Shown here: positions 33,705-41,356 of the stretch, piece after piece | How positions within the stretch are numbered: position 1 is the first letter of the stretch | Layout: every line of letters starts with the position of its first letter | From: Sphingomonas guangdongensis | GTDB lineage: Bacteria; Pseudomonadota; Alphaproteobacteria; Sphingomonadales; Sphingomonadaceae | Direction of reading: 5' to 3' | Assembly: GCF_900199185.1 (NCBI RefSeq) | Contig: NZ_OBMI01000001.1 | Location: forward strand, 558,001 to 622,000 | DNA: 64,000 bases | The notes under the pieces: model-generated | What the model saw: the letters and a program-made list of their open reading frames with translations, nothing else | Told to the model about the DNA's origin: nothing | Databases searched by the model: none | Program-made: the position numbers and the translations under genes

Positions 33705-34349
33705 TCAGGCTCTTCCGCTCACCACGATCAGCGGGTCGCCGGCGCTCCCATCCGACAGCACCTCGACGCCCAAGTGTGAAAAGCCGGATCGTTCAAGATA
33801 CAGTTGAACGAGCGCAGCGTGACCATCGCTGCCGAGCGCGCGCCAGATCGCAACCGCCTTTGTCGGAAAGCAGCGATTCGAAAAGCTGATGATGAACGGT
33901 GCTCCCGCTTTGAGCACGCGTCGAACCTCCGCGAACACTGCCAGTGGATGCTTCAGGTACTGCACGCCGACACAGCACAACGCAGCATCGATTGACCCAT
34001 CGTCGATCGGCAATGCTTGATTACGGTTGAGGTCCTGGATGAACCAGCGATCGAGGCGCGGGTTGGCCGCGAGCTCATCGGCGTTCATGCCGTGACCAAT
34101 GACCTCGGCGTAGCGCTGCTCCGGAGGCAGATGGCTTACCCAACTCGACATGAGGTCGAGGATGCGGCCGCCTGCCGGGATCGCCCGGCGATAGTGGGCG
34201 CTCAACGCGGCGACAGCGCCATCGTCGATGTGCGTGACGAGCCGTGGGGGCGCGTAGAAGCTCAGATCGTCGCCATCATCCTGCCTGGCGAAGGCACCTG
34301 GCGGCAGCTCGGCCAGGCCCGGCTCGCGCGTGTCGCTACCGTCGACCAC
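33705..34349 (-). CDS. Class I SAM-dependent methyltransferase
   Basis: 214 residues from a GTG that sits directly against the stop of the esterase gene (34350). The Rossmann-type motif I is seen in GGRILDLMSSWVSHL, followed by LPIDDGSIDAALCCVGVQYL (motif II/III) and VRRVLKAGAPFIISFSNRCF. This is the Methyltransf_11 pattern. No substrate can be named. Tight spacing to the PHB-depolymerase-type gene suggests co-expression. Confidence 0.8.
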   Translation of the reverse strand: MVDGSDTREPGLAELPPGAFARQDDGDDLSFYAPPRLVTHIDDGAVAALSAHYRRAIPAGGRILDLMSSWVSHLPPEQRYAEVIGHGMNADELAANPRLDRWFIQDLNRNQALPIDDGSIDAALCCVGVQYLKHPLAVFAEVRRVLKAGAPFIISFSNRCFPTKAVAIWRALGSDGHAALVQLYLERSGFSHLGVEVLSDGSAGDPLIVVSGRA

Positions 34350-35402
34350 CTACTGGGCTCCTGAGAGGCGATGCCGCTCAAAGAAGCTTAGCATGGCCCG
34401 CGATGCGTCCGGCCCGGCTGCGTCGGCGTGCGAGCCGGCCGGATTTCCGCCCGACCACGCATGCCCCCCGCCCGCAATCGTCCATTGTTCGATCAGGACG
34501 CGTCCGGCAGCGTCCTGGCTTAGCGCGCGCGTAAAGCGCCTGCCGCCGCTGCTGCCCGTTTCCGAGACGACCGTGATGGTGACGCCGGCAGCCCTGGATG
34601 CGGCATGGACGATTTCGCGGGCATTCGCCTCAATCACTGTGCGATCACGATCGCCGTGAAAGGTGATGACGGGCACGAAGCGCTTCCGGCCATTTGGCGC
34701 TGAGGACTGGTGCGCGGCGCCTCGATTCATCGCCGTGAGCGCAGAGGGCAGGTCACGCGCCGCGCCGCAGGCGAGCCCCGAATGCACGCCAACCGCGGCG
34801 AACAGGTCGGGGTAGGCGTCGGCCATGATCGCTGCCGCGGCACCGCCAGCCGAAAGACCCGCCACATAGACCCGCTCGGCATCGATCCGCTCTGCGGCGA
34901 TCACGTCCCGCACGATCCCGGCGATGAGGGCGGGTTCACCGCGCCCACGCGCCTGGTCGCCTGGCCGGAACCAGTTCCAGCATCGTTGCTGGTTGGCGGC
35001 CTGGGTCTGCCGCGGGTAGGCGACGAGAAATCCAAGCTCCTCCGCCAGTTCGTTCATGCCCGTGCCTCGCGCGCAGTCCTCGGGCGTTTGCGTGCAGCCG
35101 TGCAGCATGACGACCAGCGGCATGTTGGGCGCAGTGGCAGCCGGGCGGTACAGCATGTACTCGATAGTTCCGACGCTGCCCGAGTGGCTACGTCCGATGA
35201 AATCGCCACTGCGCGATTGCTCGCGACCCACACGGGGCGTTGGCTGCTCAGGCGTCAGGTCGATCACCTCGCCTTGGTATTCCATGGTCGGCGAGGATCC
35301 GCCTTGCCCTGCGAGCGTGGTGCGAAGCAGCGCCGTTGCGCCTGAAAGGTCGCCGGAGCGGGTCAGCCGCAAGGCCTCTATCATGGAAGTCTGCAGGCTC
35401 AT
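34350..35402 (-). CDS. PHB-depolymerase-family extracellular esterase
   Basis: 350 residues from the ATG at 35402, which has GGAGAA just upstream; a longer frame to 35462 is less likely. The alpha/beta-hydrolase core shows MPLVVMLHGCTQTPEDCARG (oxyanion region), the lipase box AGLSAGGAAAA with the nucleophile Ser, VITFHGDRDRTV (Asp region) and a His near the end in GGGHAWSGG. This is the type-1 short-chain PHA depolymerase (LpqC-like) domain. No signal peptide is obvious, so it may act on intracellular or medium-chain esters. A CopG regulator lies immediately upstream. Confidence 0.87.
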   Translation of the reverse strand: MSLQTSMIEALRLTRSGDLSGATALLRTTLAGQGGSSPTMEYQGEVIDLTPEQPTPRVGREQSRSGDFIGRSHSGSVGTIEYMLYRPAATAPNMPLVVMLHGCTQTPEDCARGTGMNELAEELGFLVAYPRQTQAANQQRCWNWFRPGDQARGRGEPALIAGIVRDVIAAERIDAERVYVAGLSAGGAAAAIMADAYPDLFAAVGVHSGLACGAARDLPSALTAMNRGAAHQSSAPNGRKRFVPVITFHGDRDRTVIEANAREIVHAASRAAGVTITVVSETGSSGGRRFTRALSQDAAGRVLIEQWTIAGGGHAWSGGNPAGSHADAAGPDASRAMLSFFERHRLSGAQ

Positions 35403-35415
35403 GGGTATTCTCCGG

Positions 35416-35859
35416 TCAGGTGATGCGATCGGCCAAAGCGGCCTTGATTGCCGGGGTGGCATGGAGTGCGCCTAGGATCGTGATCGAGCGGATCGTGGCG
35501 AGCGCGAGTTCGGGAGTTACATCGGACCCGATCGACAGAAGACCCAGGACGCGGATGTCCAGCTTCTCGTCGGCTTCACGCGCGGATCCGAGTTCCTGCG
35601 CGGAAAGGTGGCAAACACCGAGCTGGAGCGCTCGGCGGCTGACGGATTGCTTCGCCTCGTTGCTATGCCGTTCGAGCTGGTTACGGATCGCCGTGCGGAT
35701 GAAGTCGGTGCGATTGCCATAGAAGCCCTCGCGCACGAGCAGATCAACGTGGCCGAGATCTACAAACCCGAGGTTGATTGTGATTTTCTCGCTCTCAGCA
35801 ACATTCCGCATCGCACTGTCACCATCCAGACGGATGGTATATGGATGATCTGTGGGCAT
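35416..35859 (-). CDS. CopG-family (ribbon-helix-helix) regulator
   Basis: About 147 residues from the ATG at 35859; the ATG at 35811 is an alternative and the frame stays open to 36087. The ribbon-helix-helix is visible in EKITINLGFVDLGHVDLLV and FYGNRTDFIRTAIRNQLERH, a pattern seen in regulators adjacent to PHB-depolymerase genes. The C-terminal half (LGLLSIGSDVTPELALATIR) probably mediates oligomerisation. It lies 13 bp upstream of the esterase and likely controls it. Confidence 0.75.
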   Translation of the reverse strand: MPTDHPYTIRLDGDSAMRNVAESEKITINLGFVDLGHVDLLVREGFYGNRTDFIRTAIRNQLERHSNEAKQSVSRRALQLGVCHLSAQELGSAREADEKLDIRVLGLLSIGSDVTPELALATIRSITILGALHATPAIKAALADRIT

Positions 35860-36069
35860 GTTCAAGGACGCTCGGGCAAGACGGTAGCGAGGTCGAGAAT
35901 CGCTCGATTGTGCGGCCATGGATAATGCTGAACGAGCGACCGGTTCGGGGCGCGCCTCATTGCCCCTGAGCGGCCGCGAGCGGGCGATTCTGGCGAGTTC
36001 GCGCAGCTGGGATGCGGTGCCTTCCGCAGCGCTTGCGCTTATCGGCCCAAACGCGCGACACAATCTCCG

Positions 36070-36936
36070 ATGACCTTCCTTGCGCAACTACGGCTGCATC
36101 TGACCTACTTTTGGCAGCACGGACGCGCTCTGCATCTGCATGCGCCACAACGGTTCACCGAATGGGTACAGCACCGTAAACTGCACGACCGTGACCCGCG
36201 TCTGCCGGGGCTCGTCGACAAGGTCGCGGTCAAGGAGCTGGTCGCTTCCGTGCTTGGACCTGACTGGGTGATCCCGACCCTTTGGCAAGGCAGTGTTCTG
36301 CCGCCTCAGCCGCCTGCGCCGCTGCCCTTCGTGGTCAAAGCGCGGCACGGGTGCGGGCACGTCGCTTTTGTGCGAACGCCGGCCGAGTGGGATGCTGCGT
36401 ATTTGAAAGCGGCATGTTGGGGTGACGTGCGGTATGGCCGGTGGCTGGACGAGTGGGCCTATGCAAACGTACCGCCGGGGCTGCTCATCGAATCTTACCT
36501 CGGCAACGGAGAAGAGCTCCCAACCGACTATAAGCTGTTCGTGTTTGGTGGCCGCGTTGCTTTCGTGCAGGTTCATCTCGAGCGAGCAACTGCGCACCGC
36601 TGGATCGTGATGGACCGTAACTGGGTTCGCGCCTCACCGCCAACTCGCGATCCCGATCCAGAGCGGCCATCAACGCTCGACAAGCTCATCGCCGGTGCCG
36701 AGCGTCTGGCGCGCGGGCATCACTTTCTTCGCATCGACTGCTACGAAGTGGCAGGAAGGCCGCTGTTCGGCGAGGTGACCGTCTATCCCGGCTCCGGTCT
36801 GCTGCCGGTCGTGCCGGCATCGCTTGACCGATATATGGGCGCGCTGTGGCGGCAAGCGCGCGAAGAAACGCAGAACGCGGAGCCTGGCCGGGCACTGTCA
36901 GACGTAATGCAACGGCTGGTAAGCAGGGCAGCGTAG
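36070..36936 (+). CDS. TupA-like ATP-grasp protein with a C-terminus supplied by an IS6 end
   Basis: 288 residues of the TupA-like ATP-grasp family, often found in polysaccharide or polyglutamate-type surface polymer loci. Seen: FTEWVQHRKLHDRDP and LVDKVAVKELVASVLG (N-terminal block), LPFVVKARHGCGH (ATP-binding Lys), LPTDYKLFVFGG, and FLRIDCYEVAGRPLFGEVTV (metal-binding acidic residues). The IS6 left end begins at 36891, so the last 14 or so residues (ALSDVMQRLVSRAA) and the stop codon come from the insertion sequence. The catalytic core looks complete, so activity may survive. It overlaps the open frame of the divergent CopG gene. Confidence 0.75.
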   Translation: MTFLAQLRLHLTYFWQHGRALHLHAPQRFTEWVQHRKLHDRDPRLPGLVDKVAVKELVASVLGPDWVIPTLWQGSVLPPQPPAPLPFVVKARHGCGHVAFVRTPAEWDAAYLKAACWGDVRYGRWLDEWAYANVPPGLLIESYLGNGEELPTDYKLFVFGGRVAFVQVHLERATAHRWIVMDRNWVRASPPTRDPDPERPSTLDKLIAGAERLARGHHFLRIDCYEVAGRPLFGEVTVYPGSGLLPVVPASLDRYMGALWRQAREETQNAEPGRALSDVMQRLVSRAA

Positions 36937-37425
36937 CGGCGCGGCATGCCCCGCCTGCGCAAGCCAGCTAGCCCGTTTCGCTACTTCAACTCGTCACCGG
37001 AGGTGATCCGGCTGGTGGTGCTGATGTACGTGCGTTTCCTACTCAGCTTGCGGAACGTGGAGGACCTGTTTCTCGAGCGCAGGTCGACATCTGCCATGAA
37101 ACGGTCAGGCTGTAATGGAACAGGTTCGGCCCGATGTTCGCAGATGATCTCCGCCGGGCACGGGTGAGCCGCATGTGCGGGTTCCGGCACTGGCGCTGGC
37201 ACCTGGACGAGATGTACGTCAAGCTGAACGGCGGGATGGTCTACTTGTGGCGTGCCGTCGATCACGGAGGCGAGGTGCTCGAGAGCTTCGTCACCAAGAC
37301 ACGTGACAAGGAGGCTGCGCTCACTTTCATGAAGAAGGCGCTCAAGCGCCACGGCTCGCCTGAGGCGATCACCACTGACGGGCTTCGCAGCTACGGTGCT
37401 GTCATGGAAGAGCTCGGCTGCCGCG
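36891..37425 (+). mobile_element. Truncated second copy of the IS6-family element
   Basis: The left 535 bp matches the element at 8074 (same left end GGCACTGTCAGACGTAATGC, same orientation). Similarity stops at about 37425, after LGCRD of the transposase, so the right third and right inverted repeat are gone. The unrelated sequence that follows marks a deletion joint. Confidence 0.8.
36946..37425 (+). pseudogene. Broken IS6 transposase
   Basis: It starts like the intact copy (MPRLRKPASPFRYFNSSPEV). Near 37080 a base is missing relative to the intact gene, and a TGG has become TAA (CTGTAATGG, 37111-37119). The second half is read in another frame from 37134 (HWRWHLDEMYVKLNGG, ITTDGLRSY). It lacks the final catalytic Glu region. 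Non-functional. Confidence 0.85.
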
Positions 37426-37449
37426 ATCCGACGGTTGATCAAGTGGAGT

Positions 37450-37587
37450 TTAGCAGATGATCCAGTCCATCAGGCAGAACGCCGGCTCCAGGAGCGTGAA
37501 GTCGGCATGGATCGTGCCGGCGATCAGCCGTTTGAGCGCCGGCAGTGCGCGTAACGGCGTCGATAACGTGATGCCGGACGGAGGCAC
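37450..37587 (-). CDS. Unassigned 45-codon frame after the CoA-transferase pseudogene
   Basis: A GTG at 37587 preceded by an excellent GGAGGAG site opens a short frame (MPPSGITLSTPLRALPALKR, ending CLMDWIIC) that stops at 37450, just before the IS6 joint. The strong ribosome site and codon composition suggest a genuine gene start whose body was lost to the IS-associated deletion, rather than a natural microprotein. No family recognised. Confidence 0.3.
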   Translation of the reverse strand: MPPSGITLSTPLRALPALKRLIAGTIHADFTLLEPAFCLMDWIIC

Positions 37588-37940
37588 GAGCTTCTCCTCC
37601 TGAGACCGATCCGGATCGCACACCGGACCAGCCCGAGAGGCTCAGATGATCCGCGCCGCACGCAGTCGCTCCCGCGCGGCTTCGTCGAGACCGGCGGCGG
37701 CGAGCACCTCGTCGCTGTGCCCGCCGAGCTTGGGCACCGGCCCGCTCGGTCGCCGGGGCCGTCGGCGGCGAAGAAGGGCGCGCCGACCACCGCAGTCGCG
37801 GTGCCGTCCTCCAACGTGAGCGGGCGCAGATTGCCGCGGGCGCGGACGTGCGGGTGCTCAGCGACCTCCGCCAGCGTCCGCACGACCGCCGCCGGCACCC
37901 CGCGCGCGGTCAGCAGCGCCTCTGACGTGACCCCCGGTTT

Positions 37941-38849
37941 TCATCCAGCCGGGACCAGAGACCGGGGTTTGTTGTCGCGCGGCTGCGCTGGTGGAGCAAG
38001 GGGCTGCGGAACGTAGCTTCCAGCTGCGCGGAGCGGAGCAGCCACTTGCAACGCGAGACCTGCGGCGAAGGCCGCTGGTGTGGCGTACTCGGTGTTGTAA
38101 TCCTCGACCCAGCCCGCGACGATGTCGCGGGCCTGACCCAGCGTCAGGAACAGCGTCTGGTTCAGCAGCTCATCTCGCATGCGGCCGTTGAAGCTCTCGA
38201 CATAGCCGTTCTGCATGGGACGGCCCGGCGCGATGTAGTGCCACTCGATCTTCGCCTCGCCCGACCAGCTCAGCACCGCGTTGGAGGTGAGCTCAGTGCC
38301 GTTGTCGCTGACGATCATTTTCGGCGCGACACGCTCGACCACCAGATCGGCCGGCTCGCGCACGACACGGCGGCCGGAGATCGAGGTATCGACCACCGCT
38401 CGCAAGCACTCGCGCGTGATGTCGTCGACGATGTTGAGCACCCGGAACCGGCGTCCCGTGGCAAGCTGGTCATGGACAAAGTCCAGGCTCCAGCGCTGGT
38501 TGGGGAGCGCCAGCACCGGCGCAGGCGCCCGCGCGCCGATGGCGCGCCTTCGTCCGCGTCTGCGCCTGACCGTCAGCCCTTCCTCACGGTAGAGGCGCTG
38601 CGTCTTCTTGCGGTTGATCGTGATGCCACCACGGCGGAGCAGGATGTGCAGGCGCCGGTAGCCGAACCGCCGACGCTGCTGCGCCAGCTCACGCAAACGC
38701 GACCGCAGGTCGCCATCATCTGCCCGGCACGAGCGATACCGCATGCTCTTGCGGTCCGCCCCGACGACCATGCACGCCCGCCGCTCGCTCATCCCCAACG
38801 TCGCCTGGAGATGCGCGACAGCTTGTCGCTTCGCAGCGGGCGCTACCAT
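37941..38849 (-). CDS. IS3-family transposase OrfB
   Basis: 302 residues with an HTH_21/rve layout: GMSERRACMVVGADRKSMRY at the N-terminus, LAQQRRRFGYRRLHILLRR, and then the integrase core with WSLDFVHDQL (Asp), IVSDNGTELTS (Asp) and NGYVESFNGRMRDE (Glu), the D,D(35)E triad. The reading frame is complete and runs nearly to the left inverted repeat. In this family an active enzyme is made as an OrfAB frameshift fusion. Because orfA is damaged the element cannot move by itself. Confidence 0.9.
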   Translation of the reverse strand: MVAPAAKRQAVAHLQATLGMSERRACMVVGADRKSMRYRSCRADDGDLRSRLRELAQQRRRFGYRRLHILLRRGGITINRKKTQRLYREEGLTVRRRRGRRRAIGARAPAPVLALPNQRWSLDFVHDQLATGRRFRVLNIVDDITRECLRAVVDTSISGRRVVREPADLVVERVAPKMIVSDNGTELTSNAVLSWSGEAKIEWHYIAPGRPMQNGYVESFNGRMRDELLNQTLFLTLGQARDIVAGWVEDYNTEYATPAAFAAGLALQVAAPLRAAGSYVPQPLAPPAQPRDNKPRSLVPAG

Positions 38850-39113
38850 TTCTTTGACAGCAGATCCTTCTAACCCTCGTTGTCGAGCATCGCGTCCGCC
38901 AGCAGCCGCTTCAGCTTGGCGTTCTCGTCTTCCAGAGCCCTAAGCCGCTTCGCGTCGGACACCTCCAACCCACCGAACTTGGCCTTTCACGCATAATAGG
39001 TCGCGCTCGACATGCCGTGCTTGCGGCACAGCTCCGTCACCACCGCGCCCGCCTCGGCCTCCTCCTTCAGGAGGCCGATGATCTGCTCTTCGGAAAATGC
39101 TTCCGCTTCATGT
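38850..39113 (-). pseudogene. IS3-family OrfA, inactivated
   Basis: The HTH protein of the element can be followed as EEQIIGLLKEEAEAGAVVTE, LCRKHGMSSATYYA and KAKFGGLEVSDAKRLRALED. One base is missing just after the start. The Trp codon in the YYAWKAKF block is TGA, and a TAG interrupts the segment before KDLLSKKW. Three lesions silence it. Confidence 0.85.
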
Positions 39114-40154
39114 CGTCCGTATCCCTTGATGGGCCGGACTCTAGCTCCAGATGGAGGAAAAAAACGGGGTCACGTCACCTCCCACTCGGCCGCGGGCCGC
39201 GCCGCGAGCCGCGCCTCCATCGCCGAAAGCAGATCGTCGGCGTGCGCCTGGCGATCTGCAGGTGTCGCGAAGCGCGGATCGTCGACGAGCGCAGGCGCGC
39301 CGAGCACGTCGGAGATCGTCGCGAACCAGCGCTGGTGCGCCCATCACGAACGGCCGGCGATCGGCGGCGCGGAAGCGCCCCACCGCCGGGCGACTCTCCC
39401 GCGACCCCTCGGCGCTCGCCGGCGCGTGGAGCCGCGCGGTCGAGAGCATCAGGGCGGCGTCGAGTAGCGCGGTGTCGATCCGCTGCCCGGTGCCCTGCCG
39501 CTCGCGCTGGAACAGCGCGGAGGATGGCGGTGAGCGCACTGTGCCCGGTCGACACATCGAGCATCCCGAAACCGGGATCGCGCGGGTCCGCCTCCTCGCC
39601 CAGATCCTGCGCGGAAAGCCCGCCGGCGGCCTGCGCCGACCATTCCACCGCCGGCAGATCGCGCAGCGGACCGGTCAGCCCGAAGCCTGAGATGGAACAG
39701 AAGATCAGCAGCGGGTTGATCGCGCGCAGCCGGTCCCACTCCAGCCCGAACCGCTCGGCGGTGCCCGGACGATAATTCTCGACGGCGACATCGGCGAGCG
39801 GCAGCAGCGCGTCGAGTACCTCACGCGCCGCGGGTTGCTTCAGGTCCAGCGTCACGGAGCGCTTGCCGCCGTTCACCGCGAGAAAGGTGGTGGGGGCAAA
39901 GGCACGGAAATCGTCGCCGGTGCCGGGCGCCTAAAGCTTGATGACGTCCGCGGCGAGCAGCCCAAGCTGAGAGGTACAGAAAGGCCCGGCCAGTGCGTGG
40001 GTGAAATCGAGTATCGTTATCCCCGCCAGGGGCTTCGCCATCGATCCACTCCCACGACCATCGTATCGGTGCCGGTGCCGCCAAGGCGCCTCCGCCGTCG
40101 CTACACACTTCTGCTGAGCAGAAAGTAATTTGTCCAGTCGATGGTTTGTCGTAC

Positions 40155-40166
40155 TGATTTAAATCA
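40155..40166. promoter_or_regulatory. Palindrome upstream of the Bcr/CflA-type transporter
   Basis: TGATTTAAATCA is a perfect 12-bp palindrome, about 30 bp before the GTG start of the transporter and just ahead of its purine-rich ribosome site. It may be an operator, possibly for a MarR-type repressor. Short AT palindromes can also arise by chance. Confidence 0.35.
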
Positions 40167-40192
40167 ACTTGGGGGGAAGAGCGATCGACACG

Positions 40193-41356
40193 GTGCGGGC
40201 AGGGATCGGACGAGCACAGCTGCTGCTGCTCGGCGGGATCGCGGCGTTGGGATCGCTCGCGACCCAGATCATCGTTCCGGCGCTGCCGCTGGTGGCGCAG
40301 GGGCTGGTGATCTCCGCCGCCGACGGACAGCTGATCATCACGGTCTACCTGGTCGGGCTCGCGCTGGGGCAACTGGTCGGCGCGCCGCTCGCCGATCGCT
40401 ATGGTCGCCGGCCCGTGATCCTGGGCGGGCTCACGGTGTTTGCCGCCGGCACGCTCGCGTGCGGCGCGGCGGGCAGCCTGGCGGTCATGCTGGCCGGTCG
40501 CGCAGTGCAATCGCTCGGCGCCGCGACCGCACTCGTCACCGCGCGCGCGATGGCGACCGACCGTGCGCCGAAGGGGAGCGCGGCCGCGCCGCTCGCGCTG
40601 ATGAGCAGCGTCACGCTGATTTCTCCCACCGTCGCACCGACGATCGGCGGCGCCCTGACCTCGATCGGCGGATGGCAGGCGCCGTTCTGGCTGCTGCTGG
40701 CGCTCAGCATCGCGGCGATCGCGCTGGCGCCGCTGCTGGGGGAGACGCGGCCCGGTGACCGCCTGCCGATCGGGCCGGCCAGGCTCGCACGCACCTATTT
40801 CCAGGTCGTGCGCAAGGGCCGCTACCTGCCGCTCGCGCTGTCCAACGCACTGATCACCGGCGGCATGTACGTGTACCTGGCGGTGTCGCCGTTCCTGCTG
40901 CGCGCGGCGGGGGCGAGCCCTGCCCAAGCCGGGCTCTACTATTCGGTGGTGGCGAGCGCGATGATCGCCGGCACGCTGGCGGTCCCGCGCGTCATGGCGC
41001 GCTGGCCAGGGCGGCTCGGCAGCATCGGTGCGGCGGCGCTCGGCAGCGGTGCCGTGCTGGTGATGGCAGTCGCGGCGACCGGCGGCAACCTTGTCGCGCT
41101 GCTCGCCGCGATGATGCTGATTGCGTTCGGCAGCGGAATGACCGGTCCCGCCCTCATGGCGCAGGCACTGGAGCGGCAGCGCGACAACGCAAGCGCAGCG
41201 ATCAGCCTGTTCGGCATGACCCAGATGGGCGGCGCGGCGCTGTTCTCCACCGCCACGGTACGGCTGGTGCCCAGCCCCTCGCTCAAGCTCGCGCTGATCG
41301 GCGTACTGGTGCTGCTCGCGCTCGCGCTCAGACGCTACGCCTCGCGCGGGTCCTGA
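40193..41356 (+). CDS. MFS drug-efflux transporter, Bcr/CflA type
   Basis: About 388 residues from the GTG at 40193, with GGGGGGAAGAG upstream; a TTG at 40169 is possible. Twelve membrane helices can be traced. The loop 2-3 signature reads GAPLADRYGRRPVILGG, and TM4 has GRAVQSLGAATALVTARAMA, the Bcr/CflA pattern. Such carriers export drugs or small metabolites with proton antiport. It is convergent with the next MFS gene, the two stop regions overlapping by 22 bp. It lies next to the dehydratase-like cluster, so export of a pathway compound is one possible role. Confidence 0.85.
   Translation: MRAGIGRAQLLLLGGIAALGSLATQIIVPALPLVAQGLVISAADGQLIITVYLVGLALGQLVGAPLADRYGRRPVILGGLTVFAAGTLACGAAGSLAVMLAGRAVQSLGAATALVTARAMATDRAPKGSAAAPLALMSSVTLISPTVAPTIGGALTSIGGWQAPFWLLLALSIAAIALAPLLGETRPGDRLPIGPARLARTYFQVVRKGRYLPLALSNALITGGMYVYLAVSPFLLRAAGASPAQAGLYYSVVASAMIAGTLAVPRVMARWPGRLGSIGAAALGSGAVLVMAVAATGGNLVALLAAMMLIAFGSGMTGPALMAQALERQRDNASAAISLFGMTQMGGAALFSTATVRLVPSPSLKLALIGVLVLLALALRRYASRGS

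Larger units (their letters stand above)
37923..39177 (-). mobile_element. IS3-family (IS407-like) insertion sequence with target duplication
   Basis: 1255 bp bounded by inverted repeats. The left end reads TGACGTGACCCC, and the right end reads the same on the other strand. The 4-bp sequence CCTC occurs directly outside both ends (37919-37922 and 39178-39181), the target duplication length used by the IS407 group. It contains orfB (intact) and orfA (broken), both on the minus strand. Confidence 0.92.
37642..40041 (-). pseudogene. Family III (CaiB/BaiF) CoA-transferase, interrupted by an IS3 element and decayed
   Basis: The ATG at 40041 begins [20 protein letters not shown], a typical start of family III enzymes, which move CoA between acids. 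Lesions in order: an in-frame TAG after DVIKL (about 39935); a frameshift near 39520 before LFQRERQGTGQRIDTALLDA (catalytic Asp); a frameshift near 39340; the IS3 insertion (37923-39177); and a frameshift near 37745 before SGPVPKLGGHSDEVLAAAG. Removing the IS and one CCTC copy joins the halves in frame as AAEWEALLTARGVPAAVV. The gene ends RAARII at 37642. An intact relative lies at 42938-44173. Confidence 0.88.

Noticed and set aside
40155..40166. Palindrome TGATTTAAATCA as a firm operator
   Set aside because: Kept only as a weak feature: short AT palindromes arise by chance and there is no matching site elsewhere in the window.
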